From Schistosoma mansoni (taxonomy: Eukaryota > Platyhelminthes > Trematoda > Strigeidida > Schistosomatidae): a stretch of DNA of 64,000 nt. A model generated the notes under the pieces. The model was given only the letters and a program-made list of their open reading frames with translations, had not been told where the DNA came from and searched no databases. Position numbers and translations under genes: made by a program. Positions 1 through 11,200 of this stretch are shown piece by piece. Positions within the stretch are counted from its first letter, which is position 1; every line of letters starts with the position of its first letter. The stretch covers positions 124,001 to 188,000 of the forward strand of contig NW_017386091.1 in assembly GCF_000237925.1 (NCBI RefSeq), read 5' to 3'.

Positions 1-115
1 CCAATAAATTAACTACTTCTGTGAATTCTGTGTTCATCTTGTTGTGCTAACAAGAAATGGTAACTTGAACCGATGCATAAATGTGCATGGTCCTACGTTG
101 TAGCTGACTGACTTA
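1..115 (+). repeat. RTE-B LINE, 3' tail fragment
   Basis: This is the last ~115 bp of an RTE-B element, recognised by its match to the 3' ends at 40500-40620 and 42800-42920 and by the terminal gctgactgac run. It lies in the NIT2 intron upstream of the exon at 296. No coding part is present in the window. Confidence 0.75.
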
Positions 116-295
116 AGGAATTTTCATTTTGTTATTCAATGTAATAGTGTCAAATTGTCTTGGGATGGTTTTTGAACACATTTTTTTTGTCTCGTAATTG
201 TGTATATATTTTCCACTTCAATTATTAGAAAGTATCCTTTATTCTATATGTGATATCTCTTTTTTTCCAAATCCCCCCCTCCTCGAGAAAACTAG

Positions 296-2615
296 GATCT
301 TTACATTGGGAGTTATTGGGTAGAGCACGTGCTTTAGACACACAATGTTATGTTGGAATGTGTAGTCCAGCCTGTAATCTAGAATTAGACTATATAAGTC
401 ATGCTGAATCATTGATCACCTCACCATGGGGTATAGTTATAGCTAAAGGTGGTAAAGAGGTAAGTATTTGATGAGTATTACTGATAATCATTCATTGTAT
501 TTCATAATTCGTTCAAATTTAAAAGCTTTTCTGATTAATTTTATGAAAGTAAACTACTGATGGATTTATGTAACCTAGTGATGGCATCAAGTTCTAAGGA
601 GTCAGCCACATATAAGTAACATAGAACCTGTGTATCGATTCACGTTGTCACACCATACTGTATTATCCCAGAAAGATGGATGAGATAATCTGGAAAAATG
701 TCAGATTAATTGAAAATATTCGGTATAGACATTATGATTCTGGAATAAAAAGAGTATAAGATAGTTTTAAACCTAAAAATCCTAGATTTAAGACAATGAT
801 TGAATGCGTTTGTGTGATTGTGATCGATTCTAAGCCATATCATCTGATGTGTGTAACTACTGGTCGCAATTATCGTGTGGAACTCAACTACGTGGTTTAA
901 ATCGATCAACAGGATTTTAGTTTGCGCTTTCCTGGTCTTCTTACAACCTGATCATACACAGGTAAATATCGCAAGTCATAGTAGGCGGTGGTTGGAAGAG
1001 GAAACAGCCATTATCATCCTATGAAATTATACACTCTAGCGTTTTCCTATATTGACTGTCAGGCAGAAGAAACCGGATGAATACTCTTGGAAGTCTAGAG
1101 ATTGCCTCAACCGAATTAGTTTATCTTGAGGACAATAGGCAATTCAATTATTTGGAACCCTATTCCCCTGACGAGTTCAACTTAAAATTAAGATAATGTA
1201 GTAAGAAGATACAGATATATTAGCTTTGTACATTTTGAATAGTCTGATCACTCGTATGCTTGTCAAGAATAGTTATATATGGAAAGTAAAAGGAAACAAT
1301 GACAATTAAAGAAAAGAATACTTTTAAAAAAAACGAAAAACTCATCACGCTGGATACTAAATCGATATTACCAGAGTAGGTTTCTAATGTTGAAAACAGA
1401 GTGTTTCTGCATACATAAAGAGGGGGGGTTGAATTTTAGTATGGCCAAGGCCTCAATAAACTCTAGACAACTTTTATACAAAACTACAAAGCCTCAGTTA
1501 AGATCAGTCTGATGACCTGTTTCTACTGTATGTTTAATTTTATTTATTTCGGCAACCACTTTGATACATGTCCAGGGACCTAACTTGCAAGTCACGGTTG
1601 CTCTTCATGTATATATGGTCGTAAACATGTAAATTGTTGAACATCCTGGTTTGTAACGCAATCGTTTATATGCCATTTAGGTTTCCGGTGAAACATGGAC
1701 TTTGTTTTTCCAATGATAATAACCCTTGTTGCACAGTACATTTTATTAACAGCTGACTTGAGCCTATTTCACTTACTTTCGAATGGTAGGGTGACATAGA
1801 CAAGCTTTTGTATGTTACGTTTTCATAGTTTACTTTGAATAAAGTTTAATTGTTATTGCTCAGTAATCTCGCATCATGTCTTTCGTTTTTATACTGCCTT
1901 TCATTGCACAGTCTCCTTATCGGTTCACTTGATATCAGAGGAACTGTATGTCATCGTTTAATAAACCTGGTAAAACTCTCAGTCAACAATTTGTTTTTTA
2001 CCTCCAATAATTTCGGTCTGAGAGTAGAGAGTAAAAAAGATTCCCCGTAAAGTGGTTGATACTCTGTAAGTATTCACAATTTACTATCACTGTATGTTAC
2101 CAGATCAACTGAATCCCACTAGTTTACTTGATCGGCACAATATACTGTAAATTAACTTAGGACTTCACTAAAGATGATACTGTTTTGCCTAGGAAAACTT
2201 ACACATAGTGTTGTTTGGCATCTAACTCTTGTTCATTTTATTCACAAGTGTATTTGTTCCGTAGTTCATGACACTTTTGGCATCATAGATCACTACTTGT
2301 AACTGGGATTGGACAGTTGAAATGTGTCGTTAATTTGTCAGCACTTTTTGTTCAATTACAAAAAGAACTTACTCAGCATCACTGTATATTACTTAAGTGA
2401 TCTAGATATGTTTTCGAATGATCTAGATATATTGTTTGTTTCTAAAGTACCCTGTAATTATGTTACTTTTGTCGTCATTGAATTTGTAGGAAGAAATAAT
2501 AACAGCCGATCTAGACTTTTCCGAATTGAAATGTGTTCGTGAAAGTATTCCAATCGGTCGACAACGACGTCTAGATATTTATACTACACCAAAATTAGTT
2601 AAAAAACAATCGTGA
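296..2615 (+). CDS. NIT2: Omega-amidase NIT2, C-terminal two exons (5' part outside window)
   Basis: Partial gene of the nitrilase superfamily. NIT2 hydrolyses alpha-ketoglutaramate and alpha-ketosuccinamate to the keto acid plus ammonia, in cytosol and mitochondria. Exons are 296-459 and 2490-2615 (TGA 2613-2615). The first enters in phase 2 after a ctag acceptor and ends at gag/gtaagt; the second follows ttgtag in phase 0. The first exon encodes HWELLGRARALDTQCYVG followed by SPWGIVIAKGGKE; the second encodes DLDFSELKCVRESIPIGRQR and a short TPKLVKKQS tail. These align collinearly with the C-terminal ~95 residues of animal NIT2 (HWELL, RARAxDxQ, NPWG, IPxxxQxR). The catalytic Glu, Lys and Cys lie upstream, outside the window. 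The 2030-bp intron between the exons holds no other gene that I recognise. Recognition rests on family knowledge, without a database search. Confidence 0.9.
460..2489 (+). other. NIT2 terminal intron, no recognised content
   Basis: A 2030-bp intron bounded by gtaagt and ttgtag. I see no LINE, SINE or conserved ORF in it. Only short AT-rich runs stand out, so it is one of the few large introns here without an obvious transposon. Confidence 0.55.
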
Positions 2616-5600
2616 AACTGTTTCTCCCTTTTCTATTAATTACATTCTTCGTGATATATTTTTTGACTGTTGATCATTACACACTTTATAAACTTGATTG
2701 AATTCTGTATTACATATTACTTTTGTCTGTATTGACAAAGACTATTCTCGAGTGATATTTTTAATTCGAAATTCTTCAGTTGTTTGTCCTGTTCTGTTTA
2801 ATTCACTGATCATTCATGATAACCTGAATATATACTCGGTTATGAGTCACTAAGTCTCTTAGAATTTGAACTTAAGGTTGCTGATGAGAGTCTGTAAGAT
2901 CAAGGACAGTCTATGATTGTTGTAAGTGTAATCTGAATCTAAAAGTGATGGCTGTTTTCAGTGGGTTTGGTTGTAATCCCGTTGTTACGTGGATATTTGA
3001 TGCTAATAAACAGTCAGATAGGTGGTGTTTTAAGTAGGCAATCCTATTACTTGTTTTTGAGTGAAGATAATAATTATAGTACATAACGAAAGACAGTACA
3101 AAATAGGATGTATTTTGAGAACAAAGGTCTGTACGACTGGAGTGCGATTGATCGGATTTAGTGTTACTTGAAGCAATGGGGGTTTATATCTTAGTACGGG
3201 AAGTGGTTATAGTCTAGATTTTAAATACTTCTACTCACTCAGAATATGCCTATTCTACTTTCTGGCCTATACACTTGAATCAATAAAGTAAGCCTGTTAC
3301 TAGAAAACAGAATTTGGTAATAAGATTCTGACCTCCATAGCAAGTTAAAGACTGAAGTAGTGAAGGTTTGGTATATTTTATATCGCGATCGACTGCAGGT
3401 TACTGTAGTACCATGGGTTTTTTGCTTGTAAGTGACAAAAAACCAAATGATGTATTCAGTTGAATATAATATTTGCGATAAGAATTATGAAATCGCTTTG
3501 ATCACTTAATCCGTCAGTGGTCAATAAATATAATTGAAAATACAGAAAGAATAGGTGGGAGTGGTTAATGTAAGGAACCACGATATGAAAGGTCGGAAAT
3601 AAAGAGGAAGTTGTCCGATGTCACTATGGTGAGAGAAGTATGGCAGTCTCATTATGTTTGGATAGACTGGTAAGTGATATCCCTGTAAGGATATATATAT
3701 TTGTTTCAAATTGTGTCTAGAAATTTTTTACGCGTATTTTGTTGAGAATATGAGCAATACGTTTTTAAGAGATGTGCGATTTATTATATTTAGACAGACG
3801 AGTTTTATTTTCATCCCATGAGGGTTTCGTTGAACTGCTCGTGCTATTGCCCTTTATCTTTAATTTTCAGTGTTCAGCGAGTAAATGGTACATTACATTA
3901 TTTGAATATATAAATGATTAATAGAAATTTAAATGTAATTAGGTATTTTCTGTTAAGTAAGAAATAGTGTCTTACATGACATTTTAACTTTAAGTAACCC
4001 ATTTTGTCAGCGTTAAATAGTTAAATGTTACGTCCTCTACCTGATCACGGCAGAAAACAGCATACAATTTTCAGAACTCGAAAGTGAGAACCTCAACAGT
4101 CGCAAGTAAAGAGATCTAAGAAGCGATTATTGGGTAGGAGTCGAAAATGTACAGAAAAACGGGTATTTAGAGTTCTTAGTATTGGCTATTATATCATTAC
4201 AATCCGCATTCAGGAAGGTATTACAGTTGTCTAATAGTAGCATACAACGTTGATATCCCAGAAGCCATCTTTATGTTCTCGTCAGACAGAATCTCTACAC
4301 CTCATTTAAAGCCTTTGGAGGCATCGTGCTTTTCGAAGCCGTCTCAACATTAACCAAAGTATAATACTAGACCTTAGCCTATACAAATAACTCATGCTAA
4401 TGTAGTCTCATTTGAATGTAGGTTTAACAAACAATTTTTAGACCAGGAATTGTTCTATCTTAGGAAGACTGGGAATATGACCAATGTCAAATGTGGGAGT
4501 AAGTAGGCTTCAACTTCATTAGGATTGTTTTCATACTAATAACAGGTTAACAACTAATTATTGACGAGTTTCATTGCTACAAGGCGTTTCGCTCTATAAA
4601 TTATCCTAAATTTAATTAAAGCAAGTTGTATTCCGAGGACATGCAAAAGTACACCAATCTCTCTAGTCTTCAGAAAGTTTCTTCCAACATTCACAAAAAC
4701 TAACAATTGCTGACTTGTAGAGGTAGATAAATTTCTAAATAAGAAGTTCCATAAGTCTCACACAATGATTCTGACCTCATTAGATTTACTGAACACGCCT
4801 ATCTGAGGGTGCTCAGTCACGCCTTTACAACAGATCACGAATGGGCAAGCTGTGTTGCGCATCACTTGTAACAGTTAACCAGCTTAGATCAGATACTTTC
4901 TAATATATCGATAGCATTTCAAATATAACGTCGAACCACTTTATCTCTGAATCTTGGTTTGACTGGGTTCGGATACTTCGGTTGTAGAGATGTTATATGT
5001 GAAGGCGTTGTCAAATCCACATACCTTTGACATCTTTAGTCTCAGCATGAAACAGATCAAAATTGGGCTCTGATGACTAGTTTATCACAGTCATCATATA
5101 GATTGAAACTATAGAGGACTAAGTTGTCCAAACTTTTGTAAATGTCCACGCTTTTTGAGACGAATTAAATGTATCGTTTTCTCGGTTTGCAATTTTAGAT
5201 TTGAAGGCTAGTCTGTTGTCGTCTGTCAGACCTCTCTGAATTTCGAACTAGTTATTTCGCACCAAGACTTTTCATCATCACCATAATAGCGAATTCCTAG
5301 AAACAGCCGCTATGAAAATCCGTTCACATAAGTTTGAAAGCGAACCTTTAAGGAAGACATATGTACTTTCTGGACTCGGACAGAACGAACAACTATGATA
5401 AGTAGTAACTGAATTGAATGCAATAAAAAGACCAGTAATAATCATACTTGTCCAATGAGGGCTCAAGTAAACAGGGATTAACCAGAATACGAGTTAGAGA
5501 CAACAAAATGATAGATTATGAAAGTATTATGTGGTAATTCAAATGAAGTGTACAATAAGACACAAACAATCACTGTTTAGCATCGACAGTGAAATAGCAT

Positions 5601-6689
5601 ACCATGTTTCATAACTTAATGTGACTCAGGCCATTTGACCGCTTAGAACTGAGTGCTCATATTGTCAAGATTGTAAGGAAACCAAACATGATTGGTTCAA
5701 TTGAAATCTTTCGAAGTTTCGAAATATTACGACAGTACAAATCTTCTGATTTGAAACGCTGAAGAAAATATCAACCGTGCCCAGGAGGTTGGCGACCCCG
5801 AAGTATGCTTCTCTAAATTATGTCGTTTAAATTAAAAGAAACTTCCCAATGAGAGATAGTTGCACGAGATATCTGGTATTAAGGATGGTTTACAGTAATT
5901 TTTCCTCTATATACGTACATTACGATAATACGTTAATAAGACTAGTCACGTTTTCTTAGAACTAGGATTGGTAACGTGAAATAAAGAACCAAATTAAAGC
6001 TAAAGATTACTTCAATAAATACCGTTACAAGCAGCCACACACAGTGGGTCCAGAGTAGAAATCAATGATAAGACGGAAAATTACATACTAATTAGCCCAA
6101 TAAAACTAATGAGGTCAGAACGGGACTTCTTACTGGGGGATTTTTTTACCGCTACGAAAAATTTTCACGAAATTTTCGTAAATTTTATTCGTAACATGTC
6201 ATGAAAAAATTTCTTCGTTTGGATTCATGTACATATACCAGACGAGAAAATCGGTTTTTTGGATCTTAGTTATAATCCTTATCATCTTGTATAAAACATT
6301 CTGTGGCAACCATAAGAAATGCAAGAACATAACGTCTTTTAGTTATCCTTTTACAGTTTACAGTGTTAATCGCATTCGGAACTTTGGGAAATAACACTCG
6401 TAAACCAGTAGTGTTAAATGACAACTCGGATCACAGATATATCAAATTTTAGAATTTATTATCAATTTAAAGCCGCCTTAAACTTTCCTAGTATTCTACT
6501 AGATCCCTAAGCAACAGAATGATCCCTGATATGGTTCATAACTATCCGAACGCCCTCAAAGTTGTGAGACACCAAAACTAACATTTGCCAAAATATTGAG
6601 AATTGAAAGTTTAGTCGTGTTTTTAAGACGTGTCGGTACCGAGAAGTGAAAGTGGTGATGTAAGTGAATAGATATACCATAAATTTATA
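2616..6689. other. Intergenic region downstream of NIT2
   Basis: About 4 kb of AT-rich sequence between the NIT2 stop and the unassigned minus-strand ORF. An AATAAA near 3004 could serve as the NIT2 polyadenylation signal, although it is ~390 bp past the stop. No repeat family seen elsewhere in the window was recognised. The short ORFs here are all of chance length. Confidence 0.4.
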
Positions 6690-7151
6690 TCATTTCTCAT
6701 TTGAACAGGTGTAGATTCTTTCGCTTATTTCGTTTCCAAGTAGACTTAAAACCTTGATTATTTGTATGTTGTACGACACTATAATGTAGTCTAGCATTCT
6801 TTTGCAACAGTCAGTACAATCGGCAAGTGTTGAAGTCACGCTTGGGATTGTACTCCAGTTTATTCTAGCAAAAAAACATGCAAAATTTACAACATCATTA
6901 TCTTCAAGGTGTTCAAGACGGATTTCGAATTGTTTAGAAAATGTCGATTTATAGACATTGTTAATATAGGTCGACTTTTCTTGGAGTGCTATATCAGAGG
7001 ATGTAATGATAATCATTCTAATAGGTAGTTCGTGTAGGGGGCTTGCTAGACGCGTATTCAACAATCGGTTATTGTCATTCGTCTGAATCATGTATACTTG
7101 ACACTTGTCTCGTACCCTAATAAAAGCCTGTTCACGCTCCTTCTTATTCAT
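6690..7151 (-). CDS. Unassigned 153-codon minus-strand ORF
   Basis: An uninterrupted ORF with ATG at 7149-7151 and its stop near 6690. It can be extended five codons upstream only by using a GTG start. The N-terminus is highly charged (MNKKEREQAFIRVRDK). A middle part is rich in Ile, Ser and Thr, and a cysteine cluster CTDCCKR lies near residue 115. I do not recognise the family. There is no signal peptide or clear membrane segment. It lies between NIT2 and CDKAL1 on the opposite strand and runs up to the dispersed repeat X at about 7285. It may be a chance ORF, an old transposon piece or a small single-exon gene. Its length is unusual for sequence this AT-rich, but that alone is weak evidence. 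Confidence 0.25.
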   Translation of the reverse strand: MNKKEREQAFIRVRDKCQVYMIQTNDNNRLLNTRLASPLHELPIRMIIITSSDIALQEKSTYINNVYKSTFSKQFEIRLEHLEDNDVVNFACFFARINWSTIPSVTSTLADCTDCCKRMLDYIIVSYNIQIIKVLSLLGNEISERIYTCSNEK

Positions 7152-7284
7152 GTTGATTTTCCTCACAGTTTTATCTATATCGCTTGCCTAGTCGGTTCAT
7201 TTTTTTCTGCTGACTTGTTTTCTCACCTGTTTGCATGTTAATTTCATAACTTCATGTGACCAACCAATTTTCTTCCTCATGATG

Positions 7285-7545
7285 AGACTAAAATTTATAG
7301 ATGACCTCTGAGCGACCCTAATGTCCATCTACTTACTAAAGCTAAATAAGGGTTATAAAACTGTGAGGAATTGGGATTATAATTTGCTTAGCGTTAGGAA
7401 TTAGATCGCAAACTGACATCAGCTAAAATGAAAAAAACAAACAATATTTAGCCAAATGGATAGATGAATTTCGCGACAAAACCCAAGACCTTTTGTCTTA
7501 TGCCTGATCGGTTCGTCCATGAATTATGGTTTCGATACCGCCAAC
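7285..7545 (+). repeat. Dispersed repeat X, copy 1
   Basis: This ~260-bp block is diverged but collinear with 53268-53535 and 61890-62112. Shared landmarks are aagggttataaa, gaactgacatcagctaaaatg-like sequence, agccaaatggatagatgaattcg-like sequence and ggttcgtccatgaattat. No coding capacity is visible. The family could be an old LTR, because the other two copies flank a gypsy pol remnant. Confidence 0.6.
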
Positions 7546-8224
7546 TCCCCCAGGGTTGGTCCACCCGAGTGGCTATCCTACTCATATCGGCCGATACCGA
7601 AAACATGGGGCCGTACAGTAGCAGGAAAAGAGCGCCAAAATGTCAGTAACTTCACAAAAACTCATCGCAAGGATACTGGATGTAAACGAAAATTAAAACT
7701 TAATTGCCATTATCATATGCCAAGAAAACCACATGTGTTTCAGTTTGGGCACCAGGACAGTATCTCAGCATACGTAAATTAAATAATTTTTACTTAGTGT
7801 GGCTCAAAGTAGTTTTCCCATCTTTCTTTCATGGGAATAAGTGAAAGGATTATATGCATGTAATTTCAATTAGTTTCGAGATTTCTCAAATCCCGTTATG
7901 TTGGTAACTATGCCAATATAGTGAGTTTTTTGTCTACCACCAAGTCGATAGAATTTTTTATAACTTGATCACTTTTTTTTTTAACCTTTATTCTGTGTAC
8001 TCATAAGAACAAATGTTATTGAAGCAGTTTTACCGTTAGTAACCACCGATTCTAAATTTAAAACTGATTGTTTATTCCAGTTTAAGTAGTCTGTTTTTAT
8101 CCCTTTATATGAATCTTAACACTTTCAAATACTTGGTGTTTTGTTTGCTAATCAATTATTCTTGCTTTTTTATATTTCAGATTTTATGCACTTTTATATA
8201 TAATACAAACTTTCATACCAACTA
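7546..8224. other. Upstream region and 5' leader of CDKAL1
   Basis: The region between repeat X and the CDKAL1 start codon. A pyrimidine-rich acceptor (tatatttcag, ending at 8180) lies 44 bp before the ATG, suggesting either a non-coding first exon or spliced-leader addition. A five-codon upstream ORF begins in this leader at about 8186. No other feature is seen. Confidence 0.45.
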
Positions 8225-11200
8225 ATGGATATTGAAGATTTATCTGCCGAACACGATAGACCACAGACAGAATCTACTGTACTAGTAAAGACAAGATTTA
8301 GAAATAAAAAGCCAAATATTTCTGAGGATTTGTGTCTTAGTAGTAACTTACCTGGTCAGTATTTTTTCTTTATATCTTCAAAAAATCGTTGTCATGTATT
8401 ATTTTCATTTACGTGGTAATTTCTTGACCTTTCACCTTTTTGAGCTGATTCACTGACCTATAGTTGAAGATTCATATAAGTCCGCTTAGTTTAGTGTAGT
8501 GAGCCATATTATGTAGGGTTTAAAAATATCTATGCGTCTTTACACTTTTAGATGCGAGTTAAAACACAAACCACATTGATTAAATGATGGCTTGGTCAGT
8601 GAGCTTCAACTTCTGGGACGCTTCGAAATTTCATGACACTACTCTGTGGATTGAAAATGTTGACTTGTATCAGATGATTACATACAACCTATAGAAAATC
8701 CTGGTCATAGTATTTTTGCTTATTGACACCGTTGCAGTTCCATCAAAATTGTAGTTACATATTGTTAATGATTGTTGGCTAGCTTGAAATCAATGTTGAG
8801 AGTTTATTGTCGAACATTCAAACTATCTTTGATCAAATTTATCACTTTGTCGAGTTACTTAGCTTAGGTCGATAAAATCCAGTCATTTAAGCAGGTGTCT
8901 GCTTTCGTTTCAGCTTTCCTTAAATCTGAACCTTGACCATACATTTTATTCTCGTTTCACTTGTTTATAATGACCTTTTCTTTCTTTTGGTATTTTCTCA
9001 CTCGCCATTGTAAATCGAGATGCTTTTGTATCACGTCGTATGCTGCTTATAAATTTCTGATTCGATAACGAGTTATCAGCTCATTACAGTGATATTTATA
9101 ATAATGTAGTGTTTTACGATAACAAAATCTAAGGAACAATTACATATTTTGAGGTTAATATTTAAGAGAATTACAAACTAGTTGATAAGTCTATTGTTTG
9201 TTCTATATTTAAGTGGGTGTTTTTAACGTTTTATAGAAAAATTTCATGTTTTTGTACAAACATGGGGTTGTGCACATAATACAAGTGACAGTGAATATAT
9301 GACCGGACTACTAGTTAAATATGGATATCGAGTTACACTGGATGGTTCACAGATTACAAATGGTTGTGAGTCGGAGGCAAATATCAGTTCTACATCAGAT
9401 TTCGCTTGTGGATGCCAAGACAACGGTGATCAATGCTGTTCAAAAGAAAAAAATTCGGATAAGGGCAATGTTGTACTTTCAAATTGCGATGCGAAAAAGA
9501 ATGCAGATGTTTGGGTTTTAAACAGCTGTACAGTTAAAGGTCCGGCTGAAGATCACTTTCGAAATGCTGTTTTAGAAGGAATAAAACTTGGTAAACGTGT
9601 TGTTGCCTCTGGTTGTGTACCGCAAAGTCGACCAGGTGCAGATTATTTAAAGGTTCGTAGCATTGGGTAATGTTTTAGTTATATGTTCCATATTTGTCCT
9701 CTTCTCAGTCCTTTATATTTCATAGATTTCGTAATATTTACGGTTTTCCACCATCTCTCTATGTGAATATTTTAGATCCTTTTACTTAATGTTGTCTGGC
9801 CTCTGCTCTTCATCCATCTTCTTTGTAAGGATGCAAATCATTGTGTACAGTAGCTTCCTGATTGTTTTCAACTGCTATCCCAAACTAATAAAGTGGATTT
9901 AATGAAAATGGAACAGTATGTTGAGAAAAATCTGTAAGCTTTAGGGAACATGGGATAGGAAATCAGTACCTTAGTATGGATCCTGTCAATAATTTCTTTG
10001 TTTTCGCCTCAGAATTATCTCCAATCTTCTTATGACTTTTCAGACTAACATTAAAAATGGTGAATATTGGTTAGGGCTGTTATATATTATGTCGGTATGT
10101 TAGATAGAAACATCAACTGGGAAAGAAGCTAGTTAAATAAAGTTATATACGGCATAAGTGAGCTAATCTTTTATTTCTGTCATAGAAATGTTGAAGATTG
10201 TTGCTCTCTAAAATGGTTTATCTGCCTCTGTCGGCACCTTTTATATATCTCTAGTTCTTACGCCTTAAATGTGACTCAGAGTCGAGTACATAAATCTATA
10301 TTTGTTAAATGACTTATGAGGAATTTGTGGCGGGCCAAATATATCAGTTCCAAAATAATAATTAAGTTATGACCGGAAAACGTTGGAGATAATTGATAAT
10401 AGACCTATTTACTGTAAAATCCATTCAATAAGTTTCCACAAAGTTGGATTATGAATTTTTCATTTCTTTTGACCATTATCTACCCAACACCATTCATTTC
10501 ACTTTCTAGACATATGTACAATTATTTTCATAGTTGAAATCCTGAGTCAATTGAAGCTAGACCAGCATGGAAAACCCGGAAGCACTGGACAGCCGTTTCG
10601 TCATATTATGGGACTCCTCAGCAGTGCGCATCCACGATCCCGCACTCACGAGATTCGAGGCCAAGACCTACCAGTCTCACACCAGAGCACTTAACCGACA
10701 GACCACTAAGCCGGCATCCAACGGTACAATTAGCCAATACATCTTAATAAGTTTATTACTTAAAACTGAATTTATTTTATACGATATGATCCATTATTAA
10801 ACTATAGACTCGTTATTTGATTTTTCAATCAGATTGTTTCTGGTAAGGTTAGCGATGCTACCTGTTCACTTAAACGAAAGTAGACGATGGTTTGAACCGA
10901 CAGTTCATTGACCAATGGGTATTTACAAAAAGATAGCAATAGTCGATGTTGATAACTTTCAGGTCCGCCCATAGTCTCTTCGTTTACCTCATCAGATTCC
11001 CGTGAACACTCTACTTTTATGTAGTCATACTAATTTATGTCTGTTATAGCCTCTGCCAGAGAAGTCCTACTCACTGTCTTCTCGTGGCATTACTGTTGTT
11101 TGCGAAATTGAGAGGACGAAAAGCGAATGTCCGTCGCTTTAACCGGGTTGGTGGACACGGAAAGTCCACCTAGAGGAGTTGGAAAACCCTCATTCCAAAC

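Noticed and set aside
9299-9670. A 123-codon ORF with its own ATG around CDKAL1 exon 2
   Set aside because: It is CDKAL1 exon 2 read into the intron. The conserved [13 protein letters not shown] upstream of that ATG and the DYLK/GVSVIGV junction show the real exon is 9237-9652.
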